A DNA stretch of 64,000 nt from Pachyrhynchus sulphureomaculatus (lineage: Eukaryota > Arthropoda > Insecta > Coleoptera > Curculionidae): NCBI GenBank assembly GCA_019049505.1, contig CM032446.1, positions 201,222,986 through 201,286,985 of the forward strand. The letters are read 5' to 3'. The first letter of the stretch is position 1. Each line of letters begins with the position of its first letter. Positions 52,006-63,456 of the stretch are shown here, piece by piece. Made by a program: the position numbers and the translations under genes. The notes beneath the pieces are model-generated. The model did no database searches. It was not told the origin of the DNA and worked only from the letters and a program-made list of their open reading frames with translations.

Positions 52006-52374
52006 AAAAAATATACACTTTTTGCTTTTTTCACGTTTTAGGGATTCTAGATCACGATTAACATAGTCACTCATTTCATCGGTCTGCCTGTCGGTCTATC
52101 GGCCTCTTGGCAGGATGACTCTTAAACGAAATAAGATAATAATTTTAAACTTGGTATATAGATTTCATCTATCAATAAAATGAAGCCGATAGTTTTTAAT
52201 TATATCGCTTCAAGCTAAGGGGGTGAAAGGAGTGGGGGTCGGACAATTTTAAAAGGTTTTATTAGTAATATAGAAGTTTTTTGTTAAATAATAGACAAAT
52301 TCTATGCATAAATATTTATAGTGAAACATATGAAGGGCGAAAGAGATGGGGGAGGAGATTAGAAGAGGTTGCTT

Positions 52375-52454
<80 letters not shown>

Positions 52455-53585
52455 TCTTTCCAGGGTTTTTGAAGTCTAGGAATCCAAAAATTAGGTTATT
52501 TTTTCATTGCTTTGAAGAAGCTAGAAAGGGAATAGTATTTTGAAATATTCATAAGTTGTTTTGGTTGATGTACTAAACAAATTTTAAGCTTTCTATTTAT
52601 AGTGAAATATATGAGGGATTAAAGGATAGGGTAGGGGGTTAATGAGGTTGTTTCCTATATATGATATTTTAGATCTTTTTCTCGGTTTGTGGAGTCGAGG
52701 AATCTGAAATTTAAGATATTTTTTCATTACTTTCAATTTTAATGAGGAAGGGGTGAAAAGGGTGAGCTAGTCAAGTATTGTAAGGTTTCAATAGTATTAT
52801 GGGAATTTTCCAGACTTTTGGTTGTGATAATTTACACATTGTAAACATACTTATTTATTTACTATATATAATTATGCAACGTATAAGAGGTGAGAAAGGG
52901 AGTTGGAAGGGTGTTTTCGTATTTGTTGTGCTATAGGTATTATTCTTTGAATCAAGGAAATGAAACATTATATTTTTTCTATTTACAGTATCAACAGAGG
53001 TAAAGGGTGAAAGAGGTGGAACTTATCAAATACTATATAATTTCAATATTATCATAAGAATTTTGCCTGGTTTTTGGTTGGGATATTTTTTAAAAAAATT
53101 TAGCTAATCGTTTATAGTAAAAGATATAACTGTATTCCAGAGGTAAAGTTTGGTAACTGCATGTGTGTAATAGATGCAACAATAACTCGAAATTAGAAAT
53201 TTTTTAGTTACGATACTCTACCTCTGAGATATAGATATAAGATGAAAGGAATAGGGTAGAGAGTTAGAAGGGTGGTTACGCATATGTTATAATACACTTC
53301 TTTTTTAGTGTTCTGGCTTTTTCATTATTATCAATTTTAACGGAATTAGTATGTAGAAGAGATCTGGTTACAGAGTAACTTAAAAATGTTCAGTTGATTA
53401 TAGAAAAAATTTTAGAAATAAAAACAGTTAATTTGGCCAAAACTGACTTACTTACCTCCTGCAACATTTCAATATTTGCTTTTCTTCAGGTTTTAGTGTT
53501 CTTAGATCTCGAAAAATATATCCATCGGTCTGCTAATCCGACTCTCAGAATGTCGGTCTCTTTGCATCATGATATTGGAACAAAA
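52006..53585. repeat. Degenerate long-period repeats, no gene
   Basis: Loose copies, several hundred bases apart, of a unit containing GTGAAA.GGGTG, TTTCAATAGTATTATGGGAA, a TTTTTGAAGTC.AGGAATC block and TTATAGTGAAATATATGAGG. A TTTTAG.G.TTCTAGATC / ATCGGTCTGC block occurs near both ends (52035-52085, 53490-53535). A (TA)n tract lies at 52377-52447. Confidence 0.6.
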
Positions 53586-53589
53586 TGAT

Positions 53590-54019
53590 ATTGTTTATTT
53601 TATTTTATTTATTTATTTTATTTACTTTATTTCAAATTACATGCATTTACACATGCGTGCAAACAAAACATAAAATGAAATGACGTCAACATACAAAAAA
53701 GGAAATATTCATTAATTTGATACAATTTACATAAACAGTTACATACTTTACATGTTCAAATAATCATTAATACTATATGGTTCTAAATCTAACAGTAATT
53801 TTCTCACCATTTTCTTAAACATTTCTTCAGTTGGCGCATTTTTGATTCTAACATCTAATTTATTATACAGTTTAACCCCCATATAATAAACGCTCTGCTT
53901 AAATAAAGCCAAACGATGGACTGGACAACTTATATTTGTTGTTCTAGTATTATAATTGTGCTCTTTCCGCATTCCCAAGCTTTCCTTGAGACGGTAAAAA
54001 AACATAAGAATGTCTAGTA
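53590..54019 (-). pseudogene. LINE-E reverse transcriptase C terminus and tail (split copy)
   Basis: Minus strand: ILMFFYRLKESLGMRKEHNY, VYYMGVKLYNKLDVRIKNAP and stop near 53750, then a 3' UTR and a (TAAAA)-type tail at 53590-53632. The frame continues without a break into 56544 once hAT-2 and one 8-bp duplication are removed. Confidence 0.82.
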
Positions 54020-56543
54020 CAGGGGTGCTCAAACTGGTGGCGATCTACCTCAATATTGTTAGACTACGATCGATCGACTCTGGGAGGCTGCAAATAAGTG
54101 TGATGCAGGATTGTCGTCTAGGTAGGGTGTATCGTGGCATAGATATTAGTTTTCCACACAATATGCATTTTTTTAGTCAAGGTAAGTGTAGGTTTGCTCT
54201 AAAATGTCAATGAAAAAACTCATAATTATTCAAAATTGCGAGTTTATTGGTTCTTACAAACAAACGAGTTCTAGTGTCTAAACTTAACCAAAGAGTGACT
54301 TTGGATGTTGAAACGTGGCACTGCATGTCCTCAGCATACTTTTCATAAGATGGTACGTAATTATCGAGTTCTAATCGCAAGCATGATAACATATGTTCGT
54401 CAGTTAGTCGATTGCGATATTTTGACTTAATTATCTTCATTTCAGAAAATGCAGACTCGCACAAGTAAGTTGACCCAAACATTGCCGTCAGTTGAAGGGC
54501 GATTTGCCTTAGATTCGGATATTTATCTTCAGATATAAAATACCAGAATCAGATGCTGTGGCTTTGAGATGTATATCTGATTCAACAGAACATGAGTCCA
54601 TGTTAAACTGACTTGCTATTTCAGTAGCTAATTCCTCAATGTTTTTACACGAAAAAGGATAACTCATAAATGATGCGATATTTGCCAATTTACTGAAATC
54701 ATAAAAACGTATTTCGAATTGGCCCAAAATATTTGATAATTCTGCCTCATAAATATCATAATTCAATTGAGGAATCCTTGCTTTCAAAGACGGAAAATTT
54801 TTCAGATCCTTTCTTTTCAGTTGATCTATCATAAGTTGCAATTTACTTTTGAATGCGTTTATTACGCTTATCATCTCAATAATAGTTTTTCCTTTACCTT
54901 GAAGCTCCAAAGTAATGGTGTTTAAATGCATTGTGATGTCTGTCAAAAATGCTAAATCAGCAGCCATCTTCCGTTTTTCAGCATCTGAGTGTCATCAACT
55001 CTTTCGTCCAGAAAAGCTGTTATTTCGGGCAATAATTCTTAAAACTTTTCTAGGAATTTTCCGCTACTCAACCACCTGACGTCCGTGTGAAGAACTAAAT
55101 CAGTGTGTTCAGCTGACTCACTATCTTCCAACTGCAATTTAAAGAGCCGTCGTTGCAAGCTACGTGCACGGATAGAATTCACAATTTTTATTGCAATGCC
55201 CATAATCTCCTCCATGTTTAGAACTTTTGAACACAAAACTTGTTGATGTATAATGCAATGGAAGGAGAAAAATGAAAGGAAATCATCATTAGCTCGACAA
55301 AATGCCACAAAACCGTTTTCGTTTCCAGTCATTGCTGGTGCTCCATCGGTTGTAATGCACACTAGTTTACATATTGGGAGCTTGTAGTTTGTTACAAAAT
55401 TGAAGAAAACGTCAAATATATCTTCGCCACGGATCTTTCCTTTCAGAGGAATCATTGTCAAAAACTCTTCCTTAGCCGACATGTCATTGAATACCATTCG
55501 AATAAAAATACACAGCTGGGCAGTGTCTGTCATATCGGTGGATTCGTCGAACTGTAAAGAAAAGTATGTACATTCCATGATATCATATTTTAGTTTATCT
55601 GCCATGTCCTGACTCATGACTTCAACACGCCTTGTGACAGTCGGATGAGATAACTGAAGTTGTCTAATAGCAGACATAATCTCTGTTTTATTTTTAAAAT
55701 CTCCAAATAAAGTCTCACCCGCTTCAATAAATGCTTCCTTCACAACCAATCCATCATCAAATGGTCTCTTGTGTTTCGCCAACATATGAGATATTTTAAA
55801 TGACGAGATCGTCAGCTTTTGATTGTTTGGTTGGTCTTGTGAACATGGTTTGTTCCTTTTTCAAACAAGTTATCAAATCACGTACTTTTCGTTTTCTTAA
55901 TTCACTCTGTGACGGAAAATCCTTTTCATAGTTTTTATGAACCGTTTTTATGATGCCTCTCTAAGTTCCCACGCTTAGGTATTGCAACTGACGCACGGCA
56001 AATGAGACAAATGCACTTATCCTTTACCATACCAAAGAAAAATTCTTTCACCCAATCGTTATTAAAATGATAAGTTTTACTTTTCTTCACCGCACTCATT
56101 TTGGACTATTTATTAATAAACTTTGTATCGATGTATCGCCTTCAAGTTACAACTCAGACTGACTCCTATTCCTGCAGGCGCAACATTTATATCGGCGCGA
56201 ACGAAGTCTCGAATGTTCCCGTCAAACACGCCGCCCGAAGTTTCTAGAAAAATCGGCGGGAATCAAAAACGCGGTTTTTCTTTGACAAGTACCGTGTGTT
56301 CCTTTGATAAAGCCGCCTTTTGCCGCGAGCAGGGGGTTATTACGATAAAAGAAAGTGATAAGGGGGTTATTCTGGCCTAATTGTAGATCGAATAAATTTT
56401 AGTAGTTTATTCATTACATTTTGTTTTAGTTACCTAAAACAAAATCTGTGAATAGTTCTATATCGGAATTTTTTTCTCGAGATCGACTCAAAAACCACTC
56501 GCGATCGACTTGTCGATCGCGATCGACCGTTTGAGCACCCCTG
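54020..56543 (-). mobile_element. hAT-2: complete GTF2IRD2-like hAT transposon
   Basis: TIRs: CAGGGGTGCTCAAAC at 54020 and GTTTGAGCACCCCTG ending at 56543. The 8-bp target duplication GTCTAGTA is perfect (54012-54019 and 56544-56551), exactly as hAT elements make. It interrupts LINE-E. Sub-terminal GATCGATCGACT-type repeats (54068; 56480-56528) lie inside both ends and could be transposase-binding repeats. Confidence 0.95.
54207..56099 (-). pseudogene. hAT transposase with BED finger (GTF2IRD2-like), broken
   Basis: Start MSAVKKSKTYHFNNDW, BED finger KCICLICRASVAIPKRGNLE, then a long open frame (55785-55039) with FSLQFDEST (first Asp), VCITTDGAPAMTGNENGF (second Asp) and FHCIIHQQVLCSKVLNMEEI, then TDVRWLSSGKFL. 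After a frame break: LAFLTDITMHLNTITLELQG. The C-terminal hAT dimerisation region reads FGSTYLCESAFSEMKIIKS, with the catalytic Glu, to 54207. Frameshifts near 55945, 55830, 55040, 54965 and 54500. Close in type to general transcription factor II-I repeat-domain protein 2, itself hAT-derived. Confidence 0.9.
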
Positions 56544-56935
56544 GTCTAGTATGTATAAAGCAAGCACAGTTAATATACCCCTTGACTTGAACACACCCCT
56601 GCAAGACTGCAAATAAGGCATTCCATTTAAAATTCGTAAAAGCCGCTTTTGAATGACGAAAATCCTTTGGGCTTTCAGGCTTGACGCCCAAAATATTATA
56701 CCAAACCTCATTGTTGATTCAAAATTTGCAAAATACAATGTTTTCTTTGCAGGCTCAGACAGATATTTAGATACAAACCTAAGACAGAAACAAATATTAT
56801 TTAAATTGTTACTAAGATATTCAATATGTGCTGACCAATCTAGGAATTGATCTATTTTCAGGCCTAAGAATTTTGTGTTGCTCTGGCATGGGTACTGATT
56901 ATTGTCTATGCTGACAGTTCAGGTTTTTCTTTTTT
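56544..56935 (-). pseudogene. LINE-E reverse transcriptase, upstream part (split copy)
   Basis: Minus strand: NTKFLGLKIDQFLDWSAHIE (RT thumb), FESTMRFGIIFWASSLKAQR and IQKRLLRILNGMPYLQSCRG, running into hAT-2 at LALYILD. One or two frame breaks. RT catalytic motifs missing. Confidence 0.82.
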
Positions 56936-57419
56936 ATTTGAAATAGTGATGACATCTATAGTTTTTGAGCTACATCGTTTCAAGGAAATCGGGTAAAAGG
57001 GGCGGGTGTCGATATATTGTATGAGTTTATTCATATTATGGAAATTTACTTTCTCTTTACTTGAGAAAGTCAAATTCAGTAATTATTTTAGAACTACTTA
57101 TTTAAAAGAAAAGTACTTGGTGCACTTTACCCATTTCTTATCAGTCAACGTTGTAGGTTTCTGTATTCATCGTTATTTTAAATGCAATCCTAAAAGTGTC
57201 AAGTCTATTACACCAAGTAATAAAATATTTTATGTTACGTTCAGAATAAAGCGCAAACTGCATTTAAATGCAGTATATCTTATAATAATAGAGACTCTCC
57301 GATATCTCTTTTCATAACGATGTCGGTGCAATGAATGCTCGAATGTATGTATATTATCTTTTCAGAATAGCACGGATTGAATTTTACAAATATTTAGGTC
57401 GACAATATCTCTATAATAG
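56936..57419. other. No gene seen
   Basis: AT-rich. The 103-codon ORF at 57006 has no recognisable content. Confidence 0.4.
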
Positions 57420-57696
57420 AGAGAATTTGTAACGCTTATTTTTCACATGCCTGTGTTCTTTTAGTTATGTAAAGCATGTGCAGTATTAACGTACTTTCAC
57501 ACTACGGCAGAATTACAACAAAATAATTTAAAAGTAAGGTTATGTTAGTATTCACCTTCTATTTCATGGTTAAGCACACCGGTTATTAGTATTTGATCAG
57601 TCAACACAAATTTCTAATTTAAAGTTGTGTCTAGCAGGTTATATGAATGTGCGATAAATAAAATTTCATTTGAAATAAATAACACATTATAATTAA

Positions 57697-59861
57697 AAAC
57701 GATACCACTTTCAAAATAAAAGACGTAAGAGTAAAGAGAAGGGCAGAATGTGGAACAGACCATAGACTATTAATAGCAAATATAAAACTACCGTGGTACA
57801 AGACGATAAAGCAAAAAGGAACAATAGATAAAGAAAACAGAAATATTAATGAGATAACAGAAAAAGCAGACAAAGAAATAAAATACAAAATACACTTACT
57901 GCAAGACGAAACGATAAGAGACCTATATAGACGACAATTAGATCAAAAATTAAATGAATTTAACTACGACAACCTCCAACAGATGTATGACCACATAAAA
58001 GAATGCATCAAGCAGGCGGCCCTAGAAGCATTAGGTAAAGAAGACAACGAGAATAAGAAATATAAAATTAGGATTTGTGAAAAAACCAAAGAATCTATAA
58101 AGGAGAAAAAAAGACTACACGAAAAATGGGCTGAATACAAAATCAGAAGAAGATCTACAGAAATATAAAGAGAAAAATGCAGAAACGAGGAGGATGATAA
58201 ACAAAGAAAAGAACGAGAGATGGGAAAAATCGTGCGAACATGTAGAACAGTATATAGGAGGAACTAGAAGCACAGAGTCATGGAGAATAATTAAAGCATT
58301 AAGGACTAACAATAGAGAGAAGATGTATATAGAGTACATCCCAGAAAGCGAGTGGGAAGAATATTATAAGAAACTGCTAACAGAAGACAGACAAGAATTC
58401 CAAGAAGAGAACCCTGAAGAAGAACAGAATAAGGAAATAAAAGAGATAGAACTAAGCTATGAAGAAGTAAAGAAGACAATCAAAACACCCAAAAATAATA
58501 AATCTGCAGGGCCTGGGGGTGTGGTAAATGAAAGGATTAAGTACGGGTCTAATAAATTACATCGAATGCTGAGAAACATATTCCACAGAGCGATAAATGG
58601 AGAAAAAATACCAGAGGAATGGTCAAAAGCTTATATAGTATCTATATTTAAAAAGGGAGACCGCAGAAAATGCAGAAATTATAGAGACCTAAGCATAATA
58701 TCGAGTATGGGACGTTTGTATGGAAAAATTATTAAAAATATCATGGAGGAAAGTATAAAAGGAAAAATTGGAGAAGACCAAGCAGGCTTTACGGCCGGAA
58801 AATCATGTATAGACCACATATACACTATAAAACAAACAATGGAAAAAAAACTGGCAAAGAATAGAGAAGTTCATCTAGCCTTCATAGACATAAGAAAGGC
58901 CTATGACTCAGTACCAAGACAAAGATTATGGAACGCAATGAAAGAAATAAGCATTGACAAAGAACTAATATAGGCAGTAAAAGCTCTCTACGAAAACAAC
59001 ACAGTGAACATAAAAATAGAACATAAAATAGGGAAGAGACTCCAAACATCAAAAGGCCTATTACAAGGATACTCTACATCCCCAACACTATTCAAAATAT
59101 ACCTCGAACAAACATTAAAAAAATGGAAGCAAAAATGTAGTGGAATGGGAGTCCCAATACGAGAAGATTACTTATATACTCTCAGTTTCGCAGACGACCA
59201 AGTAATCATTGCGCAAGATGAGGAAGACCTCAGTTATATGGTAAGAAAACTAAAAGAAGAATGCTCTAAAGCAGGATTAGCAATAAACTTTGATAAAACA
59301 GAATATCTAACAACAAAGGAGGGAAACGTGGAGAATCTAGAAGTCGATAACGCGGACATGCATAAGACAATTAAATTCGATCCTGTGGGACAAGCACATT
59401 ACAAAGAGAAACAAAACACGCATATACAAATCAATAATACAAAGCATAATGACACACGGGTCAGAAACATGGACGATCAACAAAAGAAATAAATCTAAAA
59501 TTAACGCGGTTGAGATGGAATATTGGAGAAGATGTTGTAGAGCGACACGTATGGAGAGAATAACAAATGAAGAAATAAGAAGCAGAATGAACATCAAAGA
59601 GAACGCAATAAACACCATTGAAGAAAAACGATTAAAATAGTATGGACACATAAGACGGAGCGAAGATAATAGGTGGATAAAGAAAATAACGGAGTGGAGC
59701 CCTATAGGGAGAAGAAAAAGAGGAAGACCCAGACGATCGTGGAGAGACGATGTGGCCGAAGCTATGGAGGACAGGGGTCTAACAGATGGAGACTGGGAAG
59801 ATAGAAACGGATGGAATCCAAGGCTCAGAGAAGGAAAACAGCGCCAGCTGTAGAAAATCCT

Positions 59862-59862
<1 letters not shown>
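57697..59862 (+). pseudogene. LINE-F: RTE-like endonuclease/RT, 5'-truncated
   Basis: Begins in the last part of an AP-endonuclease (VRVKRRAECGTDHRLLIA). The RT follows: NNKSAGPGGVVNERIKYG, WSKAYIVSIFKKGDRRKCRN, GEDQAGFTAGKSCIDHIYTI, motif A FIDIRKAYDSVPR, motif B KGLLQGYSTSPTLFKIYLEQ and motif C FADDQVII. A deletion near 59340-59440 removes the thumb, then THGSETWTINKR and the basic C terminus RRKRGRPRRSWRDDV to a stop at ~59851. Frame breaks near 58168, 58973 and 59640. It ends in (TA)n. Youngest-looking LINE here, as its RT frame is nearly continuous. Confidence 0.88.

Positions 59863-59863
<1 letters not shown>

Positions 59864-59931
<68 letters not shown>
59864..59931. repeat. (TA)n tract at the LINE-F 3' end
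   Basis: TA tract starting 12 bases after the LINE stop codon. Some LINEs end in simple repeats, so it may be the element's own tail. Confidence 0.92.
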
Positions 59932-59936
<5 letters not shown>

Positions 59937-59964
59937 CATCAATAGCCATTAGTAAGTCGACAGT

Positions 59965-60040
59965 GAGTCAGCACTCGTGATATGTTTACCTGGTTAGAGA
60001 AACGCGTGTCAAAGGCAAAAATAAAGTGTTTGTTTTAGTG
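59965..60040 (+). repeat. Possible PLE terminus remnant
   Basis: AGAGAAACGCGTGTCAAAGG followed by AAAAATAAAGTG resembles the GAAACACGTGTCAAGTATAA end of PLE-3. Only the GAAA and stem III half of the hammerhead-like motif is present. Weak. Confidence 0.3.
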
Positions 60041-60384
60041 GTGATAACTATTCTGTAACTGTTGTCAGTGTCATTTTCAATAGAAGATTATTGTATGTTT
60101 ATATATTTAAGTAGAAAAAAAACAGGTCCTACCATAATAGCGGTAAGAATAACGAACTTCAAATAACCTCTCTTATAAGTTCCTACATAAGGGAAATCGT
60201 TATCTTTAATAAAGGTTTCTCTTATGTTGTTTCAATACTCCACAAGCTCCAAACGTTGGGCGCATGCTTCAAATAACGATAACAGCCGAGCCCCTATATT
60301 TAATTTATTACCTTTAATATTGCGCTTGTTTCAAATAAAGATAAAAACAGTGGCCTGCCAAAATAAGCGTTGCGAGATCTCTCT

Positions 60385-61051
60385 ATTTTGTTTTTGTTTC
60401 ATGCATACACATGAATAACTTATTAATCGTTTGAAGGGGTTAGACGAGACATTATTCTGCCGCCCCACCTACGCATAAATTGAGTTAAAAACACAATTTT
60501 TAAAGCTTTGACATATGCTGTTTATTTAGATATTGGACTTTGAACATAATTAAGCCTGATCTAAATAACAACAGACGGCTTGTAAAAACTACATAAAAAA
60601 TTCTAAATAAAAGATATAATATACAACATCACAACCACAGCACATAAAAACTTGAAGTTATTTACTCAGTGCTTCTGTTAAGTTTAAAATAATGAGCAAA
60701 TGGCATAAAATTACTTCCTAAACTTCCAGAACCCTGAAAAGGGCGTATAATAAATAATAAAGCAATCTCTCTAATCCCACAATTGAAAATAATGAAAAAA
60801 TAACACACTTTTCAGCTTTCTTGACTCTAAAAACCCTGAAAAATTGTGATATGCATACTTGATATTTACAAAGCAACACCTCTGACTCTATAACCCCTTA
60901 CAATTTTGTCTATAAATAATTATGTTTAAAATTTGTGCAGTACCCGACCCGAAAACCAAGAAAAGTTCTTAGAATGATACTAACATCAATTTATCGGCCT
61001 CTCTCTCTTCATCCTCTTCTCCTTAGGCGATATCACCTAAAAACTACTTCA

Positions 61052-61056
<5 letters not shown>
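60385..61056. other. No gene; inverted piece of the degenerate repeat
   Basis: The minus strand at 60660-60960 reads TTTTCAGGGTTTTTAGAGTC-like and TTATAG-rich phrases shared with 52006-53585. Confidence 0.4.

Positions 61057-61115
<59 letters not shown>
61057..61115. repeat. (TA)n microsatellite
   Basis: TA tract directly upstream of the first 320-bp ribozyme unit. Confidence 0.97.
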
Positions 61116-61118
<3 letters not shown>

Positions 61119-61191
61119 GTATTGGTGAAGCAACCAAGGCGTATCGAAAAATCCGCACTTTGGAAGTTCTCAAAAGTGTTCTCTGTATGTG

Positions 61192-61245
61192 CTAGACCAT
61201 CCCAAGACGCATTTCGCCATATCACGGCTCATCAGCTGGACTAGG
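61192..61245 (-). ncRNA. Hammerhead ribozyme, unit 1
   Basis: Minus strand: stem I 5' strand ..GTCCAG, core CTGATGA (61235-61229), stem II GCCGT-GAT-ATGGC, GAAA (61215-61212), stem III TGCGT, cleavage-site C, stem I 3' strand TTGGG. All stems close with G-U wobbles in place of Watson-Crick pairs seen in unit 3. Core fully conserved. Confidence 0.85.
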
Positions 61246-61511
61246 TTCAGCAAACACTAAGGACACCATTTCAGACCTTATCCGGGTACTAACGGAAAAC
61301 CATGACAAAATAGATACTTATACTGCACTCTGTCGGTAACTTATTTAAAGTCTTTCCGAACAAAGTCGCCAGATCACAGCTGACACTTAATTGCAGAAGC
61401 ACACCTCCTCACGCTTCCCGCTCGAAGGCATAGATGGCGCATTGGTGAAGCAACCAAGGCGAATCGAAAAATCCGCACTTTAGAAGTTTCCAAAAGTGTT
61501 CTCTGTATTTG

Positions 61512-61565
61512 CTAGACCATCCCAAGACGGATTTCGCCGTATCACAGCTCATCAGCTGAGCTAGG
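61512..61565 (-). ncRNA. Hammerhead ribozyme, unit 2
   Basis: Minus strand: ..CTCAG, CTGATGA, stem II GCTGT-GAT-ACGGC (one U-G wobble), GAAA, TCCGT, C, TTGGG. The core is intact. The putative self-complementary stem III hexamer is mutated (AUCCGU), so this copy may be the weakest. Confidence 0.8.
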
Positions 61566-61825
61566 TTCAGCAAAGACATAGAAGATCATTTCAGACCTTA
61601 TCGGGGTACTAACGGAAAACCATGACAAAAGTGATGCTTATACTGCACTTTTTCGTTGACTTATTTAAAATTTTTCCTAACAAAACGGCCAGACCACAGC
61701 TGATACTGAACTGCAGAAGCGCACCCACTCAAGCTTCCCGCTCGAAGGCATAGATGGCGCATTGGTGAAGCAACCAATCGAAAAATCTGCACTTTGAAAG
61801 TTCCCAAAAGTGTTCTCTGTATTTG

Positions 61826-61879
61826 CTAGACCATCCCAAGACGCGTTTCGCCGTATCACGGCTCATCAGCTGGGCTAGG
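61826..61879 (-). ncRNA. Hammerhead ribozyme, unit 3
   Basis: Minus strand: ..GCCCAG, CTGATGA, perfect stem II GCCGT-GAT-ACGGC, GAAA, then ACGCGU (counting the last A of GAAA), cleavage-site C, and TTGGG pairing with CCCAG. ACGCGU is self-complementary, which would let two copies form stem III with each other in a dimeric hammerhead. Confidence 0.88.
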
Positions 61880-61970
61880 TTCAACAAACACAAAGAACGC
61901 CATTTCAGACCTTATCCGGGTACTAACGGAAAACCATGACAAATGGAGGCTTATAGTGCATTCTGTATAC

Positions 61971-63217
61971 TGTTCTTTGCATTTTAGAACAGTAAAGAAT
62001 TCTCCTCCCGTAGACTTCCATACCCAGGACAAATCAGGTCATTCATACAAATAATACTCCATTTAAAGTTTCAATTAGTGCAACACTCAAAATTTGCACG
62101 ATTCGTTACTAGCCGATTGAATTAACCAGTGTTGACAGCACGTTAGATGATTCTGTTTGAATATGAATATGCGAGGACTTGTTTCCGATACGTGAATCGC
62201 TTGTTTGTTCTTAGTTTCCTTTTATATCATACTTCTCAAATATATTTCGTAAATATGTGTCTAATTATGTTCCTACTTCTTTTTACTACCATTTCTGTGG
62301 TTGTTAAAACTTTCCTTGGGAACTTAATCAACTGTCCCTTTTACCTTTTTCTAAGAAAATATTACACAAGGGAAAGAAAAAGTTATACTTCCCAAGTGCA
62401 AGGGAACACAGAATCGGTTTAAGTAACTTTGTTAAGCGTTCTGAGATTTAAAAAAAATAGGTCACAGTTTGTATTTAGAATAAGTAGTATTGTAAACATT
62501 ACATGTGAATTACTCGTGTGAGAAAAGCATATCACAGCACATTGTAAAATACTGTTTTCATTCACAAATACTTTAAGTACTTTACTCATATAACTTCTAG
62601 GATTCAAAATACAATTTATAAGTTAACTCAAACTCCTAAAGATTACCAGTCTAGCAGGTTTCTGGTTACAGACTAAACGTGTAAGAAAGTACATATATCC
62701 GTCATTCAATGTTTCTGCATGCATAATTAAAAATTTAATAAATAAATGAGAAAGATATTTTACAGAATACTTTCTCAAATATATAAAAGTAAAAAATTGT
62801 TAAATGTGTTTCAAAAAATATTATACGACATTTATTTAACTCTGCATGTATATCTAACCTAAGCTGTTTAGATATGACTGGAAAAAGAAGAAGAAAAAAT
62901 TACTATTTGCATGTTTGTCTCAACACATACTTTATATTTTTAACATAAAACGATAGAAATGAAACGTACAGAAAACAAACAGAAAAGTAATGGTGTCATA
63001 AATAATAAATAAACAGCGATTATTTAGGTCACAGGTGCGACGGGTTACAGGTTCTTTTAATAGCGACTTAGGTCGCATTATTACTCCGTCCGAAATCTCC
63101 AGAAATCCGAACCAACTGCTGCTTAATGCTCGATAACGGCGACTGTCACCTCCAACTAATTTTATGACCTATTATTTCTGATATTTTGATGTATGTAAAC
63201 TGTTAATTGACAAGTTT
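61971..63217. other. No gene seen
   Basis: AT-rich. A 91-codon ORF at 62147-62422 with a hydrophobic stretch has no recognisable family and no start context that would support it. Confidence 0.4.
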
Positions 63218-63375
63218 TAGTGTTCTGTACGGAATACTTATAAGATCACTTTGGTGCCTGTCCATCTGTCTGTCACCCGATTTTCTTTGAAGCTGTTTGA
63301 CAGAAAAAGTTGAAATTTGTTACTAATATAGGAATTAATGGCCGCATCAGAGCCATGTAGTTTTGATAACTAAAT
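63218..63375 (-). repeat. CAGA-microsatellite repeat family, copy i (3' part)
   Basis: Palindromic tail first (AGTGTTCTGTACGGAATACT), short TGTCTGTC, then CACCCGATTTTCTTTGAAGC. Runs into (TA)n as copy e does. Confidence 0.82.
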
Positions 63376-63379
63376 TTTG

Positions 63380-63399
63380 GCTATATATATCTATATATA

Positions 63400-63455
<56 letters not shown>
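63380..63455. repeat. (TA)n microsatellite with CTATATATAT start
   Basis: TA tract between repeat copy i and the mariner TIR. Confidence 0.95.

Positions 63456-63456
<1 letters not shown>

Larger units (their letters stand above)
57420..60384. mobile_element. TIR element, copy B, split by a LINE
   Basis: Left end AGAGAGAATTTGTAACGC (57420) and right end GCGTTGCGAGATCTCTCT (60384) mirror copy A at 36166-36879. The left ~270 bp match A's first part and the right ~340 bp (from ~60045, ACTGTTGTCAGTGT) match A's second part. The 2.35 kb between is a later insertion of a LINE with TA tail plus other debris. Confidence 0.82.
61116..61970 (-). mobile_element. Retrozyme-like array: three tandem 320-bp units, each with a hammerhead ribozyme
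   Basis: Units start at GGCG(T/C)ATTGGTGAAGCAACC: 61116, 61436 and 61756, exactly 320 bp apart. The third is partial, fading after ~61960. No unit encodes a protein. Each contains a minus-strand hammerhead of ~54 nt (separate entries). Short head-to-tail arrays of 200-400-bp units with type I hammerheads and weak stem III are the established form of animal retrozymes, non-autonomous elements that replicate as circular RNA and are thought to use PLE reverse transcriptase. A ribozyme-bearing satellite is the alternative. The left edge abuts (TA)n. No target duplication could be defined. Confidence 0.85.

Noticed and set aside
57006..57317. 103-codon ORF
   Set aside because: No recognisable content. 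Similar chance ORFs occur throughout this AT-rich DNA.
62147..62422. 91-codon ORF with a hydrophobic segment
   Set aside because: No recognisable domain, no supporting context, and AT-rich codon content expected by chance.
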